A stretch of DNA of 64,000 nucleotides from Nitrosomonas sp. Nm33 (GTDB lineage Bacteria; Pseudomonadota; Gammaproteobacteria; Burkholderiales; Nitrosomonadaceae). The notes under the pieces are model-generated. The model was not told where the DNA came from, searched no databases, and was given only the letters and a program-made list of their open reading frames with translations. The stretch spans positions 44,186 through 108,185 of the forward strand of contig NZ_FNPJ01000001.1 in assembly GCF_900107265.1 (NCBI RefSeq). The letters run 5' to 3'. This document shows, piece after piece, positions 40,578 to 49,079 of the stretch (position 1 is its first letter; every line of letters starts with the position of its first letter). The position numbers and the translations under genes were made by a program.

Positions 40578-41171
40578 ATGCAAGAGCTCGTCATTGCTAG
40601 TAATAACTCAGGCAAGCTAAGAGAAATACAACAATTACTTGCGCCACTTGGAATTGTAGTCATACCCCAATCGAATTTAGGGGTGACTGAAATTGAAGAG
40701 CCTTACGGCACCTTTGTTGAGAATGCACTTGCCAAAGCACGTCACGCTAGCCGAGTTACTGGTTTACCTGCGCTTGCAGATGATTCTGGTATTTGTGTCA
40801 ATGTTCTGGGCGGTGCGCCTGGTGTATTTTCTGCCCGCTATGCAGGGGAGTCTAGGTCAGACGAACGTAACAATCAAAAGCTAATCAGTATATTGAAAAA
40901 TCAACCAGATCGGCGTGCCTATTACTATTGTATTATCGTCTTGGTAAGGCACGCCGACGATCCACAGCCAATTATCGCCGATGGTAGCTGGCATGGCGAG
41001 ATCATGCTGGAGCCGCGTGGGGAAGGGGGATTTGGATACGATCCGTATTTTTTCTTGCCCGAATTGAATAAAACAGCGGCAGAGCTTCCCATGGAGCAAA
41101 AGAATCTGATCAGCCATCGTGGAAAAGCGCTCAGAAAGTTAAGCGAGTTTCTCGCGTTTACCAAACTCTGA
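40578..41171 (+). CDS. rdgB: XTP/dITP diphosphatase (HAM1/RdgB)
   Basis: House-cleaning enzyme hydrolysing non-canonical purine triphosphates. The 197-residue product begins MQELVIASNNSGKLREIQQL (phosphate loop SNNxGK), then GTFVENALAKARHAS, LADDSGICVNVLGGAPGVFS, EGGFGYDPYFFLPE and SHRGKALRKL. These are all RdgB signatures. It follows rph by seven bases and precedes hemW by about 35. Confidence 0.97.
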   Translation: MQELVIASNNSGKLREIQQLLAPLGIVVIPQSNLGVTEIEEPYGTFVENALAKARHASRVTGLPALADDSGICVNVLGGAPGVFSARYAGESRSDERNNQKLISILKNQPDRRAYYYCIIVLVRHADDPQPIIADGSWHGEIMLEPRGEGGFGYDPYFFLPELNKTAAELPMEQKNLISHRGKALRKLSEFLAFTKL

Positions 41172-41206
41172 TCATTTTTGCATCGAAAATAAGCATTTGA
41201 TTGATC

Positions 41207-42454
41207 ATGACAGCAGCTATTTCTGTTTCATCCCTATTTAGTACGCAATCGCCCAAACTCACAGCTTTACCGCCATTGAGCCTTTATGTTCACATTCCAT
41301 GGTGTGTTAAAAAATGCCCATATTGTGATTTTAATTCGCACGAAATTGGCAAAAAGGGGAATGCATTGCCTGAAGATGAGTATGTATCAGCACTTATCCG
41401 TGATCTGGAAATGGCATTACCTCAAATCTGGGGACGACCTGTCAGCAGTGTGTTTCTGGGGGGTGGAACGCCTAGTTTATTAAGCGCGCAAGCTGTTGAT
41501 AAAATTCTTACCCACGTAAGAATGCTATTACCACTAGAACTTTCTACCGAAATTACGCTGGAAGCCAACCCCGGCACATTCGAGGCACAAAAATTTGCAG
41601 ATTTCCGTGCTGCGGGGATCAATCGTCTGTCTATCGGTGTTCAAAGCTTCAATCCCAGGCACTTGCAAGCACTGGGGCGAATACATGATGATAAAGAAGC
41701 GCATCATGCAATCGAGATTGCATTAAAAAATTTTGATAACGTGAACCTTGATCTGATGTATGCATTACCAGATCAAACCTTGGAAGAAGCACGTCATGAT
41801 ATTGCATTTGCATGCGCATCAGGGGTTCAACATATATCAGCTTACCATTTGACACTGGAACCTAATACGCTATTTTATCGCTTTCCCCCTACGTTGCCAG
41901 ATGATGATCTCGCTGCAGAGATGCAATTGATGATTGAACAGACAGTATCAAGTCGGGGTTACGCAAACTACGAGACTTCGGCATTTGCCAAACCTAATTA
42001 TCAATCACGTCACAATCTAAATTACTGGCAATTTGGCGATTATTTGGGGATCGGTGCGGGGGCGCACAGTAAAATTAGTTTCCAGCATAAGATAATACGA
42101 CAAATGCGCTATAAACAACCCAGGCAATATCTTACGAAAATCTTAGCCAAGGATGGCGCCTTAGGTGATCCGATACAATCTGAACACGAAATTCAGGGGG
42201 AAGATCGAGCATTTGAATTCATGATGAATGCGCTTCGTTTAATCAGCGGCTTCCAGGTCGAAAGCTTTCAGGCGCGGACTGGCTTGCCCATTACCGCTAT
42301 TCAACAACAACTGAAAGAAGCAGAGCAACGAGGTTTAATCAGCTGGGATCATCATTGCATCATGCCATCGCTAACCGGTAGACGTTTTTTGAATGATTTA
42401 CTGCAGATATTTTTACCAGAAAAGCGTAAAAATTGTATCCAGATCAATGATTAA
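41207..42454 (+). CDS. hemW: Radical SAM protein HemW
   Basis: Haem chaperone related to oxygen-independent coproporphyrinogen oxidase. The product (about 415 residues from the ATG at 41207; a TTG at 41201 is the other option) has LSLYVHIPWCVKKCPYCDFN with the CxxxCxxC 4Fe-4S site. It also has FLGGGTPSLLS, the haem-binding-type motif RHNLNYWQFGDYLGIGAGAHS and a C-terminal HemN_C region. The SRHNLNYW motif separates HemW from true HemN. rdgB-hemW adjacency is common in proteobacteria. Confidence 0.93.
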   Translation: MTAAISVSSLFSTQSPKLTALPPLSLYVHIPWCVKKCPYCDFNSHEIGKKGNALPEDEYVSALIRDLEMALPQIWGRPVSSVFLGGGTPSLLSAQAVDKILTHVRMLLPLELSTEITLEANPGTFEAQKFADFRAAGINRLSIGVQSFNPRHLQALGRIHDDKEAHHAIEIALKNFDNVNLDLMYALPDQTLEEARHDIAFACASGVQHISAYHLTLEPNTLFYRFPPTLPDDDLAAEMQLMIEQTVSSRGYANYETSAFAKPNYQSRHNLNYWQFGDYLGIGAGAHSKISFQHKIIRQMRYKQPRQYLTKILAKDGALGDPIQSEHEIQGEDRAFEFMMNALRLISGFQVESFQARTGLPITAIQQQLKEAEQRGLISWDHHCIMPSLTGRRFLNDLLQIFLPEKRKNCIQIND

Positions 42455-42520
42455 TATAAATTGTTCTTAACCATCAAATTTTGTAATTCCAGAGAAGTAT
42501 AACCGGCAAGGGTAAATCTA

Positions 42521-43317
42521 ATGGCTTACGTGAAACTCGAAGATGTTGTCGAGAATATGCTGAATGTAGGCGCCAAAAAAGCAGTGCTTTCAGTTAAGGA
42601 TATGCTGATTCGTGGTGCTTTAGCCGGCGCTTTCCTCGGTTATGCAGCGAGCCTCGCTGCTGTCGCTACGACACAAACTGGACTGGGTATTGCCGGCGCC
42701 ATTATTTTTCCTGTCGGTCTAGTCATGATTGTTCTCCTCGGACTTGAGCTGGCGACTGGAAATTTTGCTTTAATACCCATTGCCGTCAAGGATGGCAGAG
42801 CTCAATTCAACCGCCTGATTCATAACTGGTTCTAGGTATTGATTGGTAATCTAATAGGAAGTGTATCGTATGCATTTCTTTTTTTCTGGTAGTAACCAAA
42901 GCAGGTCATATTGATCCCACAACCATCAATATGGCGATGAGGATAGTAGCAACAACTGAGCAAAAAACAATTGCTTATGCTGACATCGGATTAGGCGGCA
43001 CTATTTCTGCGTTTACCAGCGCGATGCTTTGTAACTGGATGATAGCATTAGGTGCTGTTATCGCATTTACGTCAACCACGACGGGTGGCAAAATTGCTGC
43101 CATTTGGTTACCTATCATGACTTTTTTTGCATTGGGCTATGAGCATGCCATTGTAAATATGTTTGTCATCCCTGCAGGTATGTTATTAGGGGCAAACATT
43201 ACGATTACTGACTGGTGGCTTTGGAATGGATTTCCAGTCATTTTGGGTAATATCGTAGGAGGAATGATTTTTACCGGTTTTGCACTTTATTTGACAGGCG
43301 CAAGACATAAAGAATAA
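42521..43317 (+). pseudogene. Formate/nitrite transporter (FocA/NirC family), broken
   Basis: The first part (42521-42835) encodes 104 residues with VKDMLIRGALAGAFLGYAAS and ELATGNFALIPIAV, typical FNT helices 1-2, ending at TAG 42833-42835 just after IHNWF. The same frame continues beyond TAG with VLIGNLIGSVSYAFLFF, then is lost in the T run at 42879-42885. The second part is in another frame: VVTKAGHIDPTTINMAMRIV, CNWMIALGAVIAF, GYEHAIVNMFVIPAGMLLGA and GNIVGGMIFTGFALYL to 43317. Two lesions, one nonsense and one frameshift, argue for a true pseudogene. Intact homologues form pentameric channels for formate or nitrite. Confidence 0.85.
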
Positions 43318-43329
43318 TGTTCAATTAAG

Positions 43330-44607
43330 TTACCCCCGGTTTTGCCGGAGTACTTGGTACAGTTTCTTTAAATACGGAAAATAGTGCACTTCGATGGAGT
43401 GGCGTGGGTGTCGGATAAATTGCTGTTCTAAATATTTACCTTCAATGTATGCCTGTTCACGCCAGTTCATTGGGAGTTGTATTTTATTGGTAATCAGTTG
43501 AGCAGTTAGCTTGGCTTGGATCTCAGAAAGTGGCCATATGCAGCCCTGTGGTTGAATCAATCCGATAAAAATCAGAGTGGGGTGCTTAGGATGAAACATC
43601 CGAAGATAGAGCGGAATGTTGGTTACATTTTCCCAGTTAATGAAAGTCGAATCAAAAAAAGGAAAACTAATCTTATAACCGGTGGCCGCTATGATCACGT
43701 CGTATCTAGCAGAAGAGTCATCAGCAAAAAATACGGTTTGGCCTGAAATTTCTTTGATCCCCTGACGGGGATGTACTTTCCCATGCCGTATTTTGTCTAG
43801 TAATTCAGAGTTGATGGTGGGATGGGCTTGGGTGGGTGAAAAATCTGGTTCGGGTAATTGATAATCACGGTAGCGTCCAATCTGAATACGAAGAGAAATC
43901 TTCTGGAATATGTCTTGGATATTTTGTGGTAACCATTGAAATGAAGCAGCGAAAGAATCGGTAGGTTGCCCCATAACAAACTTGGGAATAATATACTGTG
44001 GGGAGCGGAGACTGATATCCACTCGTGCAGCAACACGGCTGGTTTCAACAGCACAATCACAGCCAGAGTTGCCAGCACCTACTACCAATACCTGTTTGCC
44101 TTCAAATTCCCGATTCGATTTGTAGTCGTGGGCATGTAGATATTCTCCCATGAAGTCATCCTTCCAAGAAGGGGAGCGTGGTACCGAATGATGGCCATTG
44201 GCTATCAAAAGATAATCAAAATCTGCCCTGGTACCATCATTCAGATACAGCCGCCAGCCTTCTTTTTCGATTCTTTCTACATGGAGCACAGTAGTATTAA
44301 ATCGAATATATTTTTCCAGATGAAAATGCTTGGTATAGGCTTGAAAATATGCAAGTACCTGCTGATGACTTGGATAATCAGGATAATCATCGGGCATCGG
44401 GAAGTCGCTGAACTGCGACATCGATTTGCTGGAAATAATATGAGTTGTTTCGCAAATGCTGCTATGGCTCTTGTTGGCCGTAAATATCCAATTTCCACCA
44501 ATCTGGTCATTTTTCTCGAAGCAAGTAATTTCTTCTAGACCAGCTTCAATCAAATTTTTTATGGTAGTCAGGCCAGAACAGCCTGCACCGATAATAGCAA
44601 TTCTCAT
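43330..44607 (-). CDS. Flavin-containing monooxygenase family protein
   Basis: FAD/NADPH enzyme of the FMO-like class. The 425-residue product begins MRIAIIGAGCSGLTTIKNL (FAD-binding GxGxxG) with FEKNDQIGGNWIF, has an NADPH-binding VLVVGAGNSGCDCAVETSR near residue 170, and IIAATGYKISFPF near 310 (the ATG motif). The substrate is unknown; relatives oxygenate amines, sulfides or ketones. It is isolated, and its leader begins inside a dispersed repeat shared with the LysM gene. It is convergent with the transporter pseudogene. Confidence 0.88.
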   Translation of the reverse strand: MRIAIIGAGCSGLTTIKNLIEAGLEEITCFEKNDQIGGNWIFTANKSHSSICETTHIISSKSMSQFSDFPMPDDYPDYPSHQQVLAYFQAYTKHFHLEKYIRFNTTVLHVERIEKEGWRLYLNDGTRADFDYLLIANGHHSVPRSPSWKDDFMGEYLHAHDYKSNREFEGKQVLVVGAGNSGCDCAVETSRVAARVDISLRSPQYIIPKFVMGQPTDSFAASFQWLPQNIQDIFQKISLRIQIGRYRDYQLPEPDFSPTQAHPTINSELLDKIRHGKVHPRQGIKEISGQTVFFADDSSARYDVIIAATGYKISFPFFDSTFINWENVTNIPLYLRMFHPKHPTLIFIGLIQPQGCIWPLSEIQAKLTAQLITNKIQLPMNWREQAYIEGKYLEQQFIRHPRHSIEVHYFPYLKKLYQVLRQNRG

Positions 44608-44614
44608 AAACTAT

Positions 44615-44657
44615 TAAACTTGGATTTCTCAGTAGGACGGGATGGAGTATGTGATTT
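44615..44657. repeat. Dispersed repeat, copy B (truncated)
   Basis: Matches the first 43 bases of the element at 7012-7054, including TGGATTTCTCAGT and GGACGGGATGGAGT. The palindromic half seen in copy A is absent or diverged. As in copy A, it begins eight bases upstream of a minus-strand start codon (FMO gene) and in the same orientation relative to it. Confidence 0.6.
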
Positions 44658-44907
44658 TATTATAGACTTTCCGGTCAGGGCCTGGGTGGAGTACATGAGC
44701 ATTTCTAGCTGACCGCACAAATTTAACTAAACAGCGTACACATAAATATATCGTATTACTTAGAACCACTTTATAGCAAAGGCAGTAAAAGCAGGATAAC
44801 AATAATTTTGATCAGCAGTATCTGAAGTTGAATGGGATAGGATAAAAGAGTGCTGAGAGTTATCTGGTTTTGCAATAAGGAGCGGATTCAAAAAAACTGT
44901 ATTGACG
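44658..44907. other. Intergenic region between FMO and trmB
   Basis: Together with the repeat this makes about 300 gene-free bases. I see GGTCAG and CTGACC arms near 44673-44720 but no T tract, and nothing else convincing. Confidence 0.35.
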
Positions 44908-45579
44908 TTATTTTCTGGTAAAAATTAAATCCCACACGTTATGTCCTAATCGTAAACCACGTTGCTCAAATTTTGTCAGTGGGCGATATTGGGGGCGCAC
45001 GACGAAATCAGTTGTCGTATTAGTAAGAAATGCTTCGTTATTAAGAACGAATAAAATCTGTTCAGCATAGTCTTTCCAATCGGTGGCAACATGAATATAA
45101 CCACCTGATTTCAAATGCTTGCATAAAAGTGAAACAAAAGCAGGTTGAATTAACCGGCGCTTATGATGTCGCGTTTTGGGCCAGGGATCGGGAAAAAAAA
45201 TATGAACACCGTCGAGCGATTCAGTTGGCAACATGTGCTGCAAAACTTCGACTGCATCATGTTGAATAATGCGTAAGTTCGTCAATTCAAGTATTTTGAT
45301 TTGACTAAGTAGACTACCTACTCCTGGCGTATGAACTTCTAACGCTACATAGTCATTTTGGGGGTACTGTTGAGCAATAGTGGCTGTGGTTTCTCCCATG
45401 CCAGAGCCTATTTCCAGAATTTTGGGAGCACTGCGTCCAAAAACCTTTTCAAGATTTAGTTGCTTTGTAGAAAAAGGAATTCCGAATTCTGGTAGCAGCG
45501 TTTCATAGGCATTGCGCTGGGCATTTGAGATACGGCCCTGGCGAAGTACATAACTACGAATAGAGCTCACTGATGACAA
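44908..45579 (-). CDS. trmB: tRNA (guanine-N7)-methyltransferase
   Basis: Makes m7G46 in tRNA using SAM. The 223-residue product has the SAM site EIGSGMGETTATIAQQYP, EVHTPGVGSLL, and the TrmB hallmark FFPDPWPKTRHHKRRLIQ, with TKFEQRGLRLGHNVWDL at the C-terminus. Length is typical. It follows thiS-thiG on the minus strand, a common betaproteobacterial order. Confidence 0.96.
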   Translation of the reverse strand: MSSVSSIRSYVLRQGRISNAQRNAYETLLPEFGIPFSTKQLNLEKVFGRSAPKILEIGSGMGETTATIAQQYPQNDYVALEVHTPGVGSLLSQIKILELTNLRIIQHDAVEVLQHMLPTESLDGVHIFFPDPWPKTRHHKRRLIQPAFVSLLCKHLKSGGYIHVATDWKDYAEQILFVLNNEAFLTNTTTDFVVRPQYRPLTKFEQRGLRLGHNVWDLIFTRK

Positions 45580-45621
45580 AATATCGTCGTTTAAATTAAT
45601 TTTATATAGCTGGATGAAAGA

Positions 45622-46413
45622 TCACTTCGACTGGGCCGGTAAAATGCCTTCAAGCGGTGAACTTGGATTTGCGCTATAAGGTTTTTTTGCCATGCGCCCC
45701 GCTAGATAGGCTTCGCGGCCTGCTTCTACAGCTTTACGCATGGCTGAGGCCATCATAATTGGATTTTGTGCAGTAGCGATAGCAGTATTCATTAACACAC
45801 CATCACAGCCCAGTTCCATCGCGATTGCTGCGTCAGATGCAGTTCCAACACCGGCATCTACCAAAACAGGGATTTTGGTGTTATCAATGATAATCTGCAA
45901 ATTCCATGGGTTGAGAATACCCATTCCAGATCCTATTAGTGACGCTAAAGGCATAATGGCGACACAACCAATTTCTTCCAACTGCTTAGCAACAATAGGA
46001 TCGTCCGAGGTATAAACCATTACTTGAAAATTCTCCTTGACAAGAATTTCTGCAGCCTTAATGGTTTCTACCACATTAGGGAATAATGTCTTTGGATCAC
46101 CGAGTACTTCTAGTTTTACCAGGGAGTGTCCATTAAGCAATTCTCTTGCAAGCCGTAAGGTGCGGATTGCCTCATCTGCTGAATAACAACCAGCAGTATT
46201 AGGTAGCAATGTATATTGAGTCGGTGGCAGAACATCCAGCAGATTGGGCTCGTTAGGATTTTGTCCAATGTTAGTCCGCCGGATTGCTATGGTTATGATT
46301 TGTGCGCCACTGGCTTCAATGGCAGCACGGGTTTCGTTGAAATCTTTATATTTGCCAGTACCGACCAAAAGTCGGGATGAGTAATGTTTATCAGCAACGA
46401 TGAAATCATCCAT
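45622..46413 (-). CDS. thiG: Thiazole synthase
   Basis: Builds the thiazole phosphate of thiamine from DXP, dehydroglycine and ThiS-thiocarboxylate. From the ATG at 46413 ([20 protein letters not shown]) the product is 263 residues; upstream ATGs at 46446 and 46458 add an atypical leader. Landmarks: [25 protein letters not shown] (Schiff-base Lys), [12 protein letters not shown] and [21 protein letters not shown]. It follows thiS with about 87 bases between them. Confidence 0.94.
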   Translation of the reverse strand: MDDFIVADKHYSSRLLVGTGKYKDFNETRAAIEASGAQIITIAIRRTNIGQNPNEPNLLDVLPPTQYTLLPNTAGCYSADEAIRTLRLARELLNGHSLVKLEVLGDPKTLFPNVVETIKAAEILVKENFQVMVYTSDDPIVAKQLEEIGCVAIMPLASLIGSGMGILNPWNLQIIIDNTKIPVLVDAGVGTASDAAIAMELGCDGVLMNTAIATAQNPIMMASAMRKAVEAGREAYLAGRMAKKPYSANPSSPLEGILPAQSK

Positions 46414-46499
46414 GAAATCAGCTTTTATTGAAATTGTAGGTTGCATGTAGAATAGCAAAACGTTTGATATTGATTTGATATTCGAATTAATGTAAAAAA

Positions 46500-46703
46500 T
46501 TATCCTCCACCCACTGCCACAACAATTTCTAGTTGATCTCCATCAGACAGTGTTTGTTCGGAAAATTGACTTCGAGGGACGATTTCACCATTACGCTCGA
46601 TAGCGATACGCTTATTCTGTAGCGACAGGTGTTCAACTAGTTGCTGAAGGCTTAAAGAGTTGTCAAAATGCTGAGGTTGACCATTAATGGTGACTTGTAA
46701 CAT
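46500..46703 (-). CDS. thiS: Sulfur carrier protein ThiS
   Basis: Ubiquitin-like sulfur carrier for thiazole synthesis. Start taken at 46703 ([13 protein letters not shown]), giving about 67 residues, the normal size; an upstream ATG adds 11 atypical residues. [16 protein letters not shown] is the family signature, and the C-terminal AVGGG ends in the di-glycine needed for thiocarboxylation. It opens a thiS-thiG-trmB run. No TPP riboswitch is visible upstream. Confidence 0.93.
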   Translation of the reverse strand: MLQVTINGQPQHFDNSLSLQQLVEHLSLQNKRIAIERNGEIVPRSQFSEQTLSDGDQLEIVVAVGGG

Positions 46704-46765
46704 TTGAAATACGTTTTTAGTGTAAGGTAAATTCAAAGATTCATTTAATTATATAATTTTATCAT

Positions 46766-46839
46766 GCGGGTGTAGCTCAATGGTAGAGTAGAAGCTTCCC
46801 AAGCTTACGACGAGGGTTCGATTCCCTTCACCCGCTCCA
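46766..46839 (+). tRNA. tRNA-Gly (anticodon CCC)
   Basis: Acceptor GCGGGTG pairs with CACCCGC; D arm GCTC...GAGT, T arm GAGGG-TTCGATT-CCCTT; discriminator T and encoded CCA (46837-46839). The seven-base loop TTCCCAA puts CCC at positions 34-36, which reads GGG. A TATAAT at 46752-46757 lies nine bases upstream as a probable -10 box. Confidence 0.95.
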
Positions 46840-46929
46840 TTGTCATTTTCTGGCAATAAAAGCATGCGGGGTGTGGCTTATTGATAATATAATATCAGTA
46901 TTTTGATCAAATAATCTCGGATCGTCTTG

Positions 46930-47553
46930 ATGATTAAAATCCTACAGGGACAGTTTTACTGTTTTTTAGCAATTGTTTTGCTAGTAGCAAGCGATTCAGT
47001 GTTAAGTGATAATAAAACCGATCAACCTGAGCTACGTGATAATAAAATCGATCAACCTGAGCTGCGACATATCCTTGGATGGGTAGAATCTATTCGATTG
47101 GAGCCATGGGGTCTGAAAATGCTTGCCCGTATAGATACTGGGGCAAATACCTCGTCTATGAGTGCACGTGATATTCATCAATTTAATAAAGGAAATAAAG
47201 ATTGGGTGCGATTTACTCTCGATTTTGGAACTGAAAAGGGTAAACCTAATCGGACTATCGAAATTGAACGCCCCATCCTTCGTTCACATAAGATAAAACA
47301 ACATAGCGGAATTCCACAAGTACGCCTTGTTGTTGCGATGGACATTTGTTTAGCAAACGAAGTACGTAATGTTGAATTTAATCTTATCGATCGTCGAGCC
47401 TTAAATTATCCCATTCTGCTTGGACGCAGAGCGCTTGCGGGTGTTGCTCTGGTTGATTCGTCGCGCACTCATCTTAGTAAGGCTGATTGCGGTCACGTAA
47501 AGAAAAAGAAGAAAAAGCATGATCAACCAGATGAGTTGACTATCACTGAATGA
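46930..47553 (+). CDS. Retropepsin-like ATP-dependent zinc protease family protein
   Basis: A 207-residue exported protein. A signal peptide (about 1-26, FYCFLAIVLLVASDSVLS) is followed by two tandem DNKxDQPELR decapeptides. The domain known as putative ATP-dependent zinc protease (pepsin/retropepsin fold) carries the catalytic MLARIDTGANTSSMSA (D-T-G) and LNYPILLGRRALAG. The tail is rich in Lys. ATG at 46930 was chosen over a TTG three bases earlier. Its stop overlaps the next start (ATGA at 47550-47553). It is first in the three-gene operon with a membrane transglutaminase-like protein and an ATP-grasp ligase; it may cleave a ligase product or partner. Confidence 0.85.
   Translation: MIKILQGQFYCFLAIVLLVASDSVLSDNKTDQPELRDNKIDQPELRHILGWVESIRLEPWGLKMLARIDTGANTSSMSARDIHQFNKGNKDWVRFTLDFGTEKGKPNRTIEIERPILRSHKIKQHSGIPQVRLVVAMDICLANEVRNVEFNLIDRRALNYPILLGRRALAGVALVDSSRTHLSKADCGHVKKKKKKHDQPDELTITE
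47008..47067 (+). repeat. Two tandem 30-base units inside the protease gene
   Basis: Unit one (47008-47037) and unit two (47038-47067) differ at three bases and encode DNKTDQPELR then DNKIDQPELR. The units are in frame and lie just after the predicted signal peptide, so the linker length can change by ten residues by slippage or recombination. Confidence 0.85.
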
Positions 47554-49076
47554 GACAGCTTCATTTATTACTCCTGGTTATAGTATTGTGTGCGATAGGG
47601 CTAGGTTTAGCTACTTATAAAGTAACAACACTGGGATTGCCTCTAACAGCTTCTGAGAAAGCAGAAGTCTGGAATGTAGAAGCGCGTATTATTTTTCGCG
47701 CAAAACCCGATACCAGCGTAAAAGTGAGTTTACCGCTCCTTTTTAATCCTTCTGGCTATACTATTCTGGACGAGGATTTCGTCGCAGCCAATTATGGATT
47801 GGCAATTGAACAAGACGATAGTGGACGTACAGCTCTGTGGGCAAAGCGGCGCGCGGAAGGAAAACAATTATTATTCTATCGCGCAATAATATACGAGGAT
47901 GCTGAAAAGACAACCGATTCAGGTAAACCGCCAGTTTATCCATCAATACCAGATTATCCTGAGAATTTCCGACCAATTATCCAAGGGCTGCTCGATAAGG
48001 CGCGACAGCAATCTGCAGATACGGTTTCTTTTGCACAACAAGTCATTAAGCAATTAAACGCTACATCACCAGCACCAGAGCTAAAATTGCTGCTTGAGCA
48101 TATAAATAATTCCCGTAATCTTGCTAAAGGTATTCACTGGATTTTAGCAGGAGCTCGCATTCCTACTCGAATTATTCAAGGTCTTCGTCTAGAAGATGGT
48201 AGGCGTTATTCTGAATTGGAGTCCTGGATACAAGTTCATAATGGTAAGCAATGGCGCACACTCAATATAAAGGATGGTCAGGAAGGTCTGCCTTCTAATT
48301 TTATCATATGGCAAATTGGCGATCAGAAAGCCTTTTCTGTCGAGGGGGGAAATGAAATAGGTCTTCAATTTTCTGTAGCAAAAACACTACGGGAATTGGT
48401 GGATATTGCAGAATCACGTGCGGTGTTGAAGGGATCACATCTGATGGAGTTTTCCTTATATTCATTGCCGGTTCAAAGTCAGAATGTATATAAGATATTA
48501 CTAATGGTACCTTTAGGGGCGTTTGTTGTCGTTTTAATGCGCAATCTAATTGGGATTAAAACCTTTGGGACATTTATGCCGGTATTGATCGCACTGGCTC
48601 TCCGAGAGACAGAGCTGGCCTGGGGGTTACTGCTGTTTTGTTTGATTGTTGGATTAGGGCTATTATTGCGTGCTTATGTAGATCGATTGAAGCTATTGCT
48701 TATTCCGCGATTGGCTTCTGTGTTGACGATGGTAGTGCTTCTCATGACGAGTATCAGCGTTATCATGCACAAACTTGGACTTGAAATGGGGCTATCAGTA
48801 GCATTATTTCCAATGGTAATCATGACTATGACCATAGAACGGATGTCTCTCACATGGGATGAGGCTGGTCCCGCAGAAGCATTTAAACAGGGCGCAGGAA
48901 GCTTGCTGGTGGCAACGATTGGCTATCTGGTGATGAATATCCATGCTTTACAACATTTAATATTTGTATTTCCTGAATTATTGCTTGTTGTATTGGCAGC
49001 CATGCTATTATTTGGTCGGTATTCCGGATATCGATTGACAGAGCTGTGGCGCTTCCGGGCTTTAGCCAAACGCTAA
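47550..49076 (+). CDS. Inactive transglutaminase fused to 7TM domain (UUP1 family)
   Basis: A 508-residue membrane protein. An N-terminal anchor (about 3-25) leads a periplasmic domain. Its region around 190-270 resembles a transglutaminase core (AKGIHWILAGARIPTRIIQGLRLED, RYSELESWIQVHN) but lacks the catalytic Cys. About seven hydrophobic helices (residues 315-490) follow, with GTFMPVLIALALRETELAWG and MSLTWDEAGPAEAFKQGAGS as conserved cytoplasmic or loop elements. This matches the family annotated as inactive transglutaminase plus 7TM. It overlaps the protease stop and precedes the ATP-grasp start by three bases. Function is unknown; a scaffold or transporter for the ligase product is a guess. 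Confidence 0.85.
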   Translation: MRQLHLLLLVIVLCAIGLGLATYKVTTLGLPLTASEKAEVWNVEARIIFRAKPDTSVKVSLPLLFNPSGYTILDEDFVAANYGLAIEQDDSGRTALWAKRRAEGKQLLFYRAIIYEDAEKTTDSGKPPVYPSIPDYPENFRPIIQGLLDKARQQSADTVSFAQQVIKQLNATSPAPELKLLLEHINNSRNLAKGIHWILAGARIPTRIIQGLRLEDGRRYSELESWIQVHNGKQWRTLNIKDGQEGLPSNFIIWQIGDQKAFSVEGGNEIGLQFSVAKTLRELVDIAESRAVLKGSHLMEFSLYSLPVQSQNVYKILLMVPLGAFVVVLMRNLIGIKTFGTFMPVLIALALRETELAWGLLLFCLIVGLGLLLRAYVDRLKLLLIPRLASVLTMVVLLMTSISVIMHKLGLEMGLSVALFPMVIMTMTIERMSLTWDEAGPAEAFKQGAGSLLVATIGYLVMNIHALQHLIFVFPELLLVVLAAMLLFGRYSGYRLTELWRFRALAKR

Positions 49077-49079
49077 AAA

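Noticed and set aside
46704..46765. TPP riboswitch before thiS (and before thiD at 34634-34685)
   Set aside because: The leaders are too short and I see no THI-box core (such as CTGAGA).
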